In this document: one piece after another, positions 53,222-60,790 of the stretch
How the letters are laid out: every line of letters starts with the position of its first letter
Position numbering within the stretch: position 1 is the stretch's first letter
Origin: JAJECS01 sp965262745
GTDB lineage: Bacteria; Chloroflexota; UBA11872
DNA: 64,000 bases
Assembly: GCA_965262745.1 (NCBI GenBank)
Contig: OZ253558.1
Span: forward strand, 558,001 to 622,000
Reading direction: 5' to 3'
The notes under the pieces: model-generated
Told to the model about the DNA's origin: nothing
The model's database searches: none
What the model saw: the letters and a program-made list of their open reading frames with translations, nothing else
Position numbers and translations under genes: made by a program

Positions 53222-53825
53222 CGCGTTGGTTCACCTCTTGCGTCACGTCGGCCAGCGGTCGCGTCAGCAGTTCCCGCACTGCGTCCGCGGCGCGGCTGAG
53301 CGCCGCGTCGATCGCCTCGCGCTCGGATGCTGCAAATCGCTGGAGCACATACTCCGCCGGGTCCATGCTCGGCGGCGGACGGCCAATCCCGATCTTTACG
53401 CGCAGGAAGTCTGCTCCGCCTAGGACCTGCAGGACTGACGCCACGCCACGGTGGCCGCCAGACGAACCGCCTTGCCGTAGGCGCACGCGCCCGAATGCCA
53501 GGTCGAGATCATCATGCACCACGATGAGACGATCGGCCGCAAGGCCTGCGGACTGCATGGCGCGGCGCACCGCCGGCCCGGACGCGTTGACATAGGTCCT
53601 CGGCTTGAGCAGCGTGACCTCCACGTCGGCCACGGCGCCGTGCCATACGTCGGCGCCGCGAATGCGGCGCCAGTCCCGCCCCTGCTCGGCGAGGCGGTCG
53701 CACACGTCGAAGCCCGCGTTGTGCCGGGTGTGCGCATATTCGGGACCCGGGTTGCCCAGGCCAACGACCAGAAACTCCGGGCCTGCGTTTGCGGAACCGC
53801 GCTGGAAGCGCTTGAACCAGCTCAC
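53196..53825 (-). CDS. pth: Peptidyl-tRNA hydrolase
   Basis: Pth releases peptides from prematurely dropped peptidyl-tRNA. FLVVGLGNPGPEYAHTRHNA includes the catalytic His in RHNAGF, then KPRTYVNASGPAVRRAM, LIVVHDDLDLAFGRVRLRQG and GGHRGVASVLQVLGGADFLR. 209 residues from GTG 53825, which overlaps the rsmA stop (GTGA); the frame is open upstream without family similarity. Forms an operon with rsmA and mfd. Confidence 0.96.
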   Translation of the reverse strand: MSWFKRFQRGSANAGPEFLVVGLGNPGPEYAHTRHNAGFDVCDRLAEQGRDWRRIRGADVWHGAVADVEVTLLKPRTYVNASGPAVRRAMQSAGLAADRLIVVHDDLDLAFGRVRLRQGGSSGGHRGVASVLQVLGGADFLRVKIGIGRPPPSMDPAEYVLQRFAASEREAIDAALSRAADAVRELLTRPLADVTQEVNQRDAAIRPRS

Positions 53826-54646
53826 GTGGCCATCGGCTGAGTTGCCGCGGCCGCCGGATGGGCCGCCAGTGTGTCGGCCACAACATCCCACTCCTGCAGC
53901 GAGAGCGTCTCGGGCCTCCGCCTGGAATCGATGCCCCTGGCCGCCAGCGCGGCGCCAAGGCCGGCGGGAGCTTCGAGAGCATTGGTCAGCTGCTTGCGCG
54001 GCTGTCGAAACGCACGCCGGGCGGCGGCGATCCGGCGCGACACCCTCTCCCGTGCGTGATCGTCGAGAGGCTTCGGCTGTAGGCGCAGAAGGCTGGAGGT
54101 GACTTTCGGTCGGGGCCGGAATGCCCCGGGTGGCACATCGAACAGCCGCCGCGGCTGCGCCAGCGACTGCACGATCACCGTCAGCAGCCGCATCCTGCCG
54201 GGCAAGGCGCACACGCGATCGACGACGTCGCGCTGGAGCAAGACCGTCAGGCTCAGCGGCGGGGTCGACGATTCGAGCACCTCGATCAGCAGCCGCGTGC
54301 CGACGCTGAAGGGCAGATTCGCGACGAGGTGATAGGCGGGTAGATCCAAGTCGTCGAAATCCAAGGCGAGCGCATCCGCGTTCACCACGCTGACCACCGC
54401 GTCCTCGGCAAAGCGCGCCTGCAGCTGGGCCGCGAGCTCGGGCTCGACTTCTACCGCAACCAAACGGGCCGCGTGCGGGCGAAGCGCTTCGGTGAGCAAT
54501 CCGGTACCCGCGCCGATTTCCAGCACTACGGCATCGGGCGGCAGCTGCGCCGCTTCAGCGATGCGGCGCTGGATGCCACGGTCCACGAGGAAATTCTGGC
54601 CGCGCTGACGCGAGGGGCGAAACGCCGGCCTGTCGGAAGCACGCAT
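53822..54646 (-). CDS. rsmA: 16S rRNA dimethyladenosine transferase
   Basis: RsmA (KsgA) dimethylates A1518 and A1519 near the 3' end of 16S rRNA. RQRGQNFLVDRGIQRRI at the start, the SAM motif VLEIGAGTGLLTEALRP, VEVEPELA, NADALALDFDDL and the catalytic NLPFSV are present; VPPGAFRPRPKVTSSLLRLQ is the C-terminal signature. The ATG at 54646 gives 274 residues. Confidence 0.96.
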   Translation of the reverse strand: MRASDRPAFRPSRQRGQNFLVDRGIQRRIAEAAQLPPDAVVLEIGAGTGLLTEALRPHAARLVAVEVEPELAAQLQARFAEDAVVSVVNADALALDFDDLDLPAYHLVANLPFSVGTRLLIEVLESSTPPLSLTVLLQRDVVDRVCALPGRMRLLTVIVQSLAQPRRLFDVPPGAFRPRPKVTSSLLRLQPKPLDDHARERVSRRIAAARRAFRQPRKQLTNALEAPAGLGAALAARGIDSRRRPETLSLQEWDVVADTLAAHPAAAATQPMAT

Positions 54647-54688
54647 GCGCAAGTATCGAGTATCGGGCCGGTCGGGTCCGAACTCGAG

Positions 54689-55417
54689 TTACCCAGCCAA
54701 GTATCCGCCGTCGGCCGCCAGCGTCTGCCCCGAGATGGCGCGCGCGTCATCCGAGAGGAGGTAGGCCACGCAGGCGGCAATCTCCGCCGGCTCGGCATAG
54801 CGGCCAATGGGGAGGCGGGGCAACCGCAGCGACAACGCATCCGCATCGGCGCGCACGGTGGCCGTCATGCGCGTGGCGACCAGCCCGGGCGCGACGTTGT
54901 TGACGCGCACGTGGTGCCGCCCTAACTCCCGAGCCAGCGCCGGCGCCAACGCATGCAGCGCTCCCTTCGCCGCGCAGTAGTGCAGTTGACCGGGCTCGGC
55001 AACGACGGCGCGGATCGACGTGATGTTCACGATAGCGCCGCTGACCCGGCGCCGGATCACATCGCGCGCGACGGCCTGGATCAGGAACAGCGGTCCACGC
55101 ACGTGCACGGCTAGCATGCGGCGCCAAGCGTCAGTCTCCATCCGCTCGATAGGCAGACGCTCCGTATAGCCGGCGTTGTTGACCAGCGCGCATACACCGC
55201 CACGTTGCCGCGAGACATCTTCGACCAGCGACCGGCCGGCGGCGATGTCGCCGACGTCGAGCTCATGGGCCTCGATCTGGGGATCGCCCGCAAGCGAGCG
55301 CACCGCGGCGTCGACGTCCAGGGCGACGACGTGGTAGCCATCCCTGGCAAGACGCAGGGCGCACGCCCGGCCGATGCCGTGGGCAGCTCCGGTGACGATT
55401 GCTACCTGGTGTTCCAC
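54689..55417 (-). CDS. Short-chain dehydrogenase/reductase (complete active site)
   Basis: A 242-residue SDR with cofactor motif VTGAAHGIGRACALRLA, an Asp in VALDVDA (NAD preference likely), LVNNAGYTERLP, the catalytic Ser in NITSIRAV and YCAAKGALHAL (YxxxK). APGLVATRM and ISGQTLAADGGYLAG at the end are typical. Substrate unknown. It overlaps by 16 nt the next upstream SDR-like gene, whose product lacks the active site, suggesting the two act together. Confidence 0.9.
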   Translation of the reverse strand: MEHQVAIVTGAAHGIGRACALRLARDGYHVVALDVDAAVRSLAGDPQIEAHELDVGDIAAGRSLVEDVSRQRGGVCALVNNAGYTERLPIERMETDAWRRMLAVHVRGPLFLIQAVARDVIRRRVSGAIVNITSIRAVVAEPGQLHYCAAKGALHALAPALARELGRHHVRVNNVAPGLVATRMTATVRADADALSLRLPRLPIGRYAEPAEIAACVAYLLSDDARAISGQTLAADGGYLAG

Positions 55418-56073
55418 CGCGGGACGTCATTCTCTGCAATCACCAGGGTCGTTCCGGTGACGTAGCTGGCATCGGGTGAGGTCAGAAACGCCACGGCATT
55501 AGCAATTGCCGTCGGGTTATCGTGGACGCTGTCCGCGGCAACCCCCGCGACGCGGATTCCGAGCGGGGCGAGCTCCACGGCCGCGGCGCGAGTGAGCATT
55601 TCTGCCGCCCCGTCGGCAGCGCCGCGGAGCGCGTTGTTCCCGCCGCCGCATGCGAACACATTGACGATGCAGCCCGTGGCCGCCGCCCGCATGGGTTTCT
55701 CCGCCGCCCGCACGCCGTGCATCAGGCCGAGCAATGGCGCGTCGAACGAGGCGTCGAGAGCGCCCTCGGACATATCCAGGAACGGCACCGGCGGTGGGTC
55801 CTCGGACACGTTGACCATGATGTCCAGCCGCGACCAGCGATCTCGAAGGGTGCGTACGGTGTCCAGGGTTGCGGTCCAATCCTCGGCATTCATGGCGAAT
55901 GCCTCGGCCTGCCCGCCGGCGGCGCGGACGTGCTCAGCTGCCGCCTGTGCGGCCACGCGGTCCGCGTCGGCGAGTCCGACGGAGGCTCCCTGCAGCGCCA
56001 GACGAAGACCGATTGCCTGTCCGGCAGGTGATCCGGCGGCGGTAACGAGGGCGACGCGGGCGTCGGGTGGCAC
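55402..56073 (-). CDS. Degenerate SDR-fold protein lacking catalytic residues
   Basis: A Rossmann-fold protein similar in length and layout to the adjacent SDR. The cofactor motif TGxxxGxG has become TAAGSPAG, so two of three glycines are changed. NNAG has become NVSE. The Tyr and Lys of YxxxK are replaced by Arg and Asp in RGAADGAAEMLTR. The C-terminal part (ELAPLGIRVAGVAADSV and ASYVTGTTLVIAE) is still SDR-like. It is probably catalytically inactive and may serve as a partner subunit. GTG 56073 (223 residues) fits the family start; a TTG at 56190 would add 39 non-conserved residues. Confidence 0.75.
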   Translation of the reverse strand: MPPDARVALVTAAGSPAGQAIGLRLALQGASVGLADADRVAAQAAAEHVRAAGGQAEAFAMNAEDWTATLDTVRTLRDRWSRLDIMVNVSEDPPPVPFLDMSEGALDASFDAPLLGLMHGVRAAEKPMRAAATGCIVNVFACGGGNNALRGAADGAAEMLTRAAAVELAPLGIRVAGVAADSVHDNPTAIANAVAFLTSPDASYVTGTTLVIAENDVPRWNTR

Positions 56074-56167
56074 GTGTGACTGAGGGATCGCTGCCGCGCC
56101 GGAGCGTAGCAGAGGGGCTTTCAATGCGAATCCCGGACGCGTTGGATCCAGCGGCGTTGGGCGACTG

Positions 56168-56833
56168 TCAGCCGGCGTGCGCCCCGGCAAGGCGGCGTTC
56201 CAAGAACCGCCGCGCCGCGCGAGCTGCCTGCCCGCGGTGACTCACTCGATTCTTCTCGTTGCCCGTCAACTCGGCCATGGTCCGATCACCGGCGCCCACG
56301 ATGAAGAGCGGGTCGTAGCCGAATCCTTGATCGCCACGCGGCTCCAGAGCGATCCGGCCTTCGCAGGCGCGAACGGCCGCATAGACGATCGACCCATCCG
56401 GCGCGGCCAGCGCCACCGCGCAACGGAAACGCGCCGTCCGCCGCTCGTGCGGCACGCCGGCCAGGGCCCGAAGCAGTTTTGCATTGCGCATCTGATCGCT
56501 GGCCTTAGGTCCGGCGTAGCGTGCCGACCGCACACCCGGCTCGCCTCCCAAGCGATCGACTTCCAGCCCCGAGTCATCGGCCAGACTCCATGCTTGGCAC
56601 GCACGCGCGTACGCAACGGCCTTGAGCCGCGCGTTTTGCAGGAATGTGGCGCCAGTCTCGGCGACCTGCGGGGCGCATCCCAGGGGCGACGGGGACAGGA
56701 TTCGCACGGGTGAGTCGCGAAATAGCCGCTGGAACTCCGCCAGCTTGTGCGGGCTGGTGCTGGCGAGCACGACATCCGCTGCAGCCAGACGCACGGCATC
56801 CTCTCGCGGCAGGCAGTCACCCAATCGTGGCAC
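56168..56833 (-). CDS. rdgB: XTP/dITP diphosphatase (RdgB/HAM1 family)
   Basis: RdgB hydrolyses non-canonical purine triphosphates such as dITP and XTP to the monophosphates. STSPHKLAEFQRLF, ADDSGLEVDRLGGEPGVRSA, RYAGPKASD, GFGYDPLFIVG and NRVSHRGQAARAA cover all family motifs. 221 residues from GTG 56833. It is separated from the divergent corrinoid gene by a 149-nt region. Confidence 0.95.
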   Translation of the reverse strand: MPRLGDCLPREDAVRLAAADVVLASTSPHKLAEFQRLFRDSPVRILSPSPLGCAPQVAETGATFLQNARLKAVAYARACQAWSLADDSGLEVDRLGGEPGVRSARYAGPKASDQMRNAKLLRALAGVPHERRTARFRCAVALAAPDGSIVYAAVRACEGRIALEPRGDQGFGYDPLFIVGAGDRTMAELTGNEKNRVSHRGQAARAARRFLERRLAGAHAG

Positions 56834-56874
56834 GGCTCAGCCCGAGCGGGCGGCACTTCGATCAGAAGTAGAAA

Positions 56875-56948
56875 GCTGCTCGTTGATGGTACGCTCGCGG
56901 CTGGGCCGGGTCAGCACGCGCCCGTTGGTGGAGCGTGTGGCGAGCAGC
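56875..56948 (+). ncRNA. Structured 5' leader of the corrinoid protein gene
   Basis: A perfect 8-bp stem (GCTGCTCG at 56875-56882 with CGAGCAGC at 56941-56948) encloses a second perfect 6-bp stem (ACGCTC at 56891-56896 with GAGCGT at 56931-56936) and an apical 4-bp GGGC/GCCC pairing (56903-56906 with 56920-56923). It ends 34 nt before the ATG of the corrinoid protein gene. No B12 box or other known riboswitch signature was recognised. A regulatory RNA is possible; random GC-rich folding is the alternative. Confidence 0.4.
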
Positions 56949-56982
56949 CTCGGCAAAAACCCCCGACGATCCAGGACGTGCA

Positions 56983-57852
56983 ATGGCGGATATTGACACC
57001 GACGCGGCATTCCAGGAGTTGAGCGACTCCATCATCAAGGGCGACGCGCCAAGCGTCGATCGCCTCGTCAAGGCTTGCCTTGAAGCCGATGTGCCGCTCG
57101 GATCGATCATCAACGAGGGCATGATCCCGGGCATGGATGTCGTGGGCGAGCTGTTTCGCACCAACCAGTACTACGTGCCGGAGGTGCTTATCTCCGCCCG
57201 AGCGATGAAGACGGGGATGGCCATTCTGCGTCCGCTGCTGACCGAATCCGGGATTGAGCCGCTGGGCAGGATCGTGATCGGAACCGTCCGCGGCGACTTG
57301 CATGACATCGGCAAGAACCTGGTGGCGATGATGCTCGAGGGCGCCGGGTTCGACGTCACCGACACGGGGATCGACACCCACCCCGACGAATACGTGCAGG
57401 AAGCCCTGAGTCGGGGCGCCCACATCGTGGGCATGTCGGCGCTGCTGACGACGACGATGACGAACATGCGCAGCACGATCGAAGCCGTGGAGGCGGCGGG
57501 CCTCGACGAGCAGGTGCACTGCATCATCGGCGGTGCGCCGGTTACGCAGCGCTACGCGGACGAAATCAATGCCGATGGCTACGCGCCCGACGCAGCCTCT
57601 GCCGTGGCGCTGACGAAGCGGCTGCTCGGCGTCGGCGTCCAGGAGGAAACTCCTGAAGAGCAGGGGCGCCAGCTCTATCTCGAAGCGCGGGACGCCCTGC
57701 AGGTGGCTGTGCGTGAGGAGCCTGGCTCGGCGGAGCACCGCACCGGACTGGAGCAAACGCGCCGGCTTGTGGGGCAGGCCGCCGAGGTGGGTTACGACCC
57801 GGTGCACCTGGCGCGCCTTTCGGCGGAGATTGAACGGGAGTTGGCGCGCTAG
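56983..57852 (+). CDS. Corrinoid methyltransferase-type cobalamin-binding protein
   Basis: The 289-residue protein has the two-domain layout of MtaC/MttC corrinoid proteins that carry methyl groups for methyltransferases. A helical cap domain occupies residues 5-92. The Rossmann-like B12 domain has TVRGDLHDIGKNLVAMMLEG with the axial ligand His107 (DxHxxG), MSALLTTTM (Ser-x-Leu) and IIGGAP. About 75 residues after the B12 domain form an extra, mostly helical tail not usual in the family. No partner methyltransferase is adjacent. The ATG at 56983 is preferred over an upstream ATG at 56935. Confidence 0.9.
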   Translation: MADIDTDAAFQELSDSIIKGDAPSVDRLVKACLEADVPLGSIINEGMIPGMDVVGELFRTNQYYVPEVLISARAMKTGMAILRPLLTESGIEPLGRIVIGTVRGDLHDIGKNLVAMMLEGAGFDVTDTGIDTHPDEYVQEALSRGAHIVGMSALLTTTMTNMRSTIEAVEAAGLDEQVHCIIGGAPVTQRYADEINADGYAPDAASAVALTKRLLGVGVQEETPEEQGRQLYLEARDALQVAVREEPGSAEHRTGLEQTRRLVGQAAEVGYDPVHLARLSAEIERELAR

Positions 57853-57871
57853 GGACGCTGTGCCTGGTCCG

Positions 57872-58747
57872 TTAGGTCAACTTTCGCGCGCCGTGCAGGC
57901 CGAGCTTCGCCGCGTTGCCGCCCAGCAACGCCGCCATCGTGTCCGGGTCAAGCTGTGCCGCGCGCACGTGACGCAGCGCGCGGCGCTGCGTCATCAGCGG
58001 GAAATCGCTGCCGAAGAGAATGCGGTCGGGCGCCAGCCGCACCATCAGGTCGAACACGGCCGGCAGGTACAGCAGATGGCTGGCTGCGGAGTCGTAGTAG
58101 ATCTGGCGCGTGAGGTCGCGCACCTCCGGCATGAGTTCGTAGAACGCCGCGCCGCCTCCCCAGTGTGAGAGCACGATGGGCACCTCGCCGCCGGCCAGCT
58201 CGATCAGCGGCCAGATTGCCGCGGGCGTGGTCGAGTCTTTGCCGGGATAGTCGTGGCCGGCCGGTTCGCTCACGTGAAGGTTGAGCACCAGCTCAAGCCC
58301 ACGAACCGCGCCGATGAAGGCCCGCAAGGCGCCCCGGTCCTGCAGGTTCCACCCTTGGCCTTCGGGAAATAGCTCGCCCACGCCAACGGCGCCCCGCCGC
58401 CGGCAGCGCTCCATCTCCACGATGCTGAATTCGAGATCGGCCGGCGCCACTACGCAAAACGGAACCAGCGACTCGGGATGTGCCGCGGCTTGCTCGAGGA
58501 TGTAGTCGTTGTTGAGGACGCACAGGCTTGGGTCCCGCCACGCGAAGCCGAACGCCACGGTCGTATCCACGCCCGATCGGGCCATCTCGAGCGCCACGGC
58601 ATCAGCGGTCGCGAGGGTGCGCCGGGGATTGGCGTACAGACGGCGAAACCAGAGATCGGCTTCGAGATAACGCTCCCGGTTCGCCACGATTTCTGGGGGG
58701 ACGACGTGGGTATGCGCGTCAATGGTCGGAGGAGAATCGCCGTGCAT
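57872..58747 (-). CDS. Amidohydrolase family protein (PF04909 type)
   Basis: A 291-residue TIM-barrel metal-dependent hydrolase of the amidohydrolase-2 family, which includes decarboxylases and lactonases. IDAHTHVVPPE gives the first metal His pair, LNLHVSEPAGHDYPG a barrel His, IVLSHWGGGAAFY a further His and ILFGSDFPLM the final Asp. Substrate unknown. It is 20 nt from the corrinoid gene end, converging with it, and co-oriented with the DXS-like gene upstream. Confidence 0.85.
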   Translation of the reverse strand: MHGDSPPTIDAHTHVVPPEIVANRERYLEADLWFRRLYANPRRTLATADAVALEMARSGVDTTVAFGFAWRDPSLCVLNNDYILEQAAAHPESLVPFCVVAPADLEFSIVEMERCRRRGAVGVGELFPEGQGWNLQDRGALRAFIGAVRGLELVLNLHVSEPAGHDYPGKDSTTPAAIWPLIELAGGEVPIVLSHWGGGAAFYELMPEVRDLTRQIYYDSAASHLLYLPAVFDLMVRLAPDRILFGSDFPLMTQRRALRHVRAAQLDPDTMAALLGGNAAKLGLHGARKLT

Positions 58748-58765
58748 TGCGTCAGAAACGGACTT

Positions 58766-60070
58766 TTACTCCCGCGGGGCGTGCGCCGGCAATCGGATCA
58801 GGGTCCAGCGATGGCCTGCCAGCGCCGACGCGAGCATGTCCTTGATCTCACTCGGATGCGCTGGCACAACCACGTCGAGGCCTCGAGCGCCGCACAGCGG
58901 CAGCATGTCCGCCGCCGTCTCGTGGGCCGCATCCGGATACGCCAGGATCGTCAGCGGCGATGAGGCCTCGGCGGCGTCGGCGAGCAGCGGGGCGACTGTG
59001 GCCACAGCGCGGGAGGCTGCCAGCGTCACCACCGGGTGTAGCCCCTCCTGGGCCAAGCTGGCCGCCAATGACATGCCGTGCGCTTCGCCGAGCTCGACGT
59101 CCAAGAACCGCTCCGGCACGCGCTCAGCCACGGCGTGCAACGCCGCGCGGGCCGTACTCCCCGCACTCACCGTCACGCACAACTCGTCCGCTTCCGCGAG
59201 GTCGGCCAGTGCAGCTGCCGCTGCCGCCAACCACGGTGCACGATCCGAGGCGGCAGTGGTGAGGCCGGTGCCCGGAGCCTGGCGCCGCACCGCCGTCCCG
59301 GCCGGAGCCGCCACGTGCAGCAGCACCGGTCGATGCACGTCCAGCGCCAGCGTCAACGATTCCGACAAGGCCTCGCAGCTCGCTCCGTCGATAGGTCCCA
59401 GGTAGGTGAAGCCGAGCAACTCCTCCCAAATCTCCGTTGGGATGAGCAGCTCGCGCATGGAGTTCTTCAGTCGCCTGGCGACCTCGACGGCTTGGCCGCC
59501 GGCGGGCATCCGGCTCAACGCCTGTTCAATGTGGGCTTTGGCATCGGCATAGCGCGGGTGACCACGCAAGCGGGTTAGATGCCGCGATACGGCGCCAACA
59601 CTGCGGGTACGCGTGGTTGGCGCGTCGACCAGCACTAACACCAATGGCAGCTGCAGGTGCCCAGCGTGATTCACCGCCTCGAACGCCAGTCCGGCACTCA
59701 GACCCTGTCCGTCGATGACGGCAACGATTGACGTTGGGTTGTGGTGCAACATGCGTGCCACGGCAGCGCCCACGGCATCCGATATGGCGCGCCCCGGCGC
59801 TCGTGGGGCCGAGGACGACGGTTTGCGGCCTAGGAGCTGCCGGTATGCCTCGGCGTGATCACCAGCATCCCAGAACACGGTGGACGCCGGATCGGGAACG
59901 GTCGTATGGATGGCCACGGCGAGATCGGCAACGGCCATCGCGGCTGCGGACGCGTCCGAGCCGGCGCGGCGCATGCGGTTGCGGAGTTGCTCGCCCAATT
60001 CCTGCCGGCGCGCGGCGTCAAGCGGTGCCGTTCCGTCTCCGGTGAGGACGCCTTCGGCCACCGCATCCAT
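58766..60070 (-). CDS. DXS-like transketolase-fold protein without thiamine-diphosphate motifs
   Basis: The 434-residue product aligns over its length with 1-deoxy-D-xylulose 5-phosphate synthase: ADLAVAIHTTVPDPASTVFW, LAFEAVNHAG, RSVGAVSRHLTRL, LIPTEIWEELLGFTYLGPID and DVELGEAHGMSLAASLAQEG. But the TPP/Mg motif GDG is changed to DGQ (residues 120-122), NDN to VDA (148-150), the GHQAYPHK segment to GDHAEAYR, and the third (transketolase C-terminal) domain is missing (DXS is about 620 residues). It is likely a pseudoenzyme or has another role. The ATG at 60070 is preferred. Confidence 0.8.
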   Translation of the reverse strand: MDAVAEGVLTGDGTAPLDAARRQELGEQLRNRMRRAGSDASAAAMAVADLAVAIHTTVPDPASTVFWDAGDHAEAYRQLLGRKPSSSAPRAPGRAISDAVGAAVARMLHHNPTSIVAVIDGQGLSAGLAFEAVNHAGHLQLPLVLVLVDAPTTRTRSVGAVSRHLTRLRGHPRYADAKAHIEQALSRMPAGGQAVEVARRLKNSMRELLIPTEIWEELLGFTYLGPIDGASCEALSESLTLALDVHRPVLLHVAAPAGTAVRRQAPGTGLTTAASDRAPWLAAAAAALADLAEADELCVTVSAGSTARAALHAVAERVPERFLDVELGEAHGMSLAASLAQEGLHPVVTLAASRAVATVAPLLADAAEASSPLTILAYPDAAHETAADMLPLCGARGLDVVVPAHPSEIKDMLASALAGHRWTLIRLPAHAPRE

Positions 60071-60163
60071 GGTTGAACCTCGCGCGTGGGAACGCCCCGA
60101 GCGTTGCAGCGGGCGCAACCGATGATCGGGCCCACCCGAGGCTTCAAATTATACTCGCACCGT

Positions 60164-60790
60164 ATGCGCGCCTTTATCGCCATTTCCTATCCGCAGCACC
60201 TGCGGGACGAGCTCGCTCGGCGTGCACGCTCGTTGCTCGGCAACGTGCGCGATGTGCGCTGCATGTCCACCGAGAGCCTGCACCTCACTTTGGCGTTTCT
60301 TGGCGAAGTGCCTGCCCACGCCACTGACAGCATCCAGTCCGGGATGGTGGCGGCCGCCCGCGGGCGCGCGCCCTTCGTTCTCAGGTTTGGTAGCGGCGGG
60401 ACGTTCCCGACGGGCGGAGAGCCGCGAATTGCGTGGGTTGGTGTGACCGGCGACCTTGACGCCATGCGCGATCTCCAGGCGGCTATCACGCGCGAAATGC
60501 AGGGCATCGGACTGCGCATGGGCTCCCGGCCCTTCAGCCCACACGTCACACTCGCGCGCATCGGCCGGCAGGCTACGCCGTCGACGCGCATGGGCGTGGC
60601 GCGGCGCTTTGAGGCCGCGCGCCTCGGTGTGCTCGGCGCCCACACGGTGGCGGCTATTTCGCTGGTCGAGAGCGACCTATCGCCGGTAGGCGCCGTCTAC
60701 CGCGAGGTTCTGCACGTCGAATTCGACACCGACGCGCCGCCCGCCGGCGAGGCCGAGCGCCGCTTTCGGCTCTTCAATCGGCGTCGCTAG
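60164..60790 (+). CDS. thpR: RNA 2',3'-cyclic phosphodiesterase (LigT/ThpR family)
   Basis: Two-histidine phosphoesterase that opens 2',3'-cyclic phosphates in RNA. Both HxTx motifs are present: SLHLTLAFLGEVP and SPHVTLARIG. MRAFIAISYP begins the family fold, so ATG 60164 is the start (208 residues). The 94-nt gap to the divergent DXS-like gene contains an AT-rich stretch. Its last 17 nt overlap hyuB on the other strand. Confidence 0.93.
   Translation: MRAFIAISYPQHLRDELARRARSLLGNVRDVRCMSTESLHLTLAFLGEVPAHATDSIQSGMVAAARGRAPFVLRFGSGGTFPTGGEPRIAWVGVTGDLDAMRDLQAAITREMQGIGLRMGSRPFSPHVTLARIGRQATPSTRMGVARRFEAARLGVLGAHTVAAISLVESDLSPVGAVYREVLHVEFDTDAPPAGEAERRFRLFNRRR

Noticed and set aside
56875..56948. 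tRNA gene of 74 nt
   Set aside because: The length fits, but there is no T-arm TTCGA sequence, no cloverleaf arms and no CCA end; the fold is a single long stem.
56834..56982. Cobalamin riboswitch before the corrinoid gene
   Set aside because: No B12 box or other conserved core of known cobalamin riboswitches is visible.
60141..60163. Promoter in the AT-rich gap between the DXS-like gene and thpR
   Set aside because: TATAAT on the minus strand and TATACT on the plus strand overlap each other, but neither has a -35 match at the right distance, so a call would be speculative.
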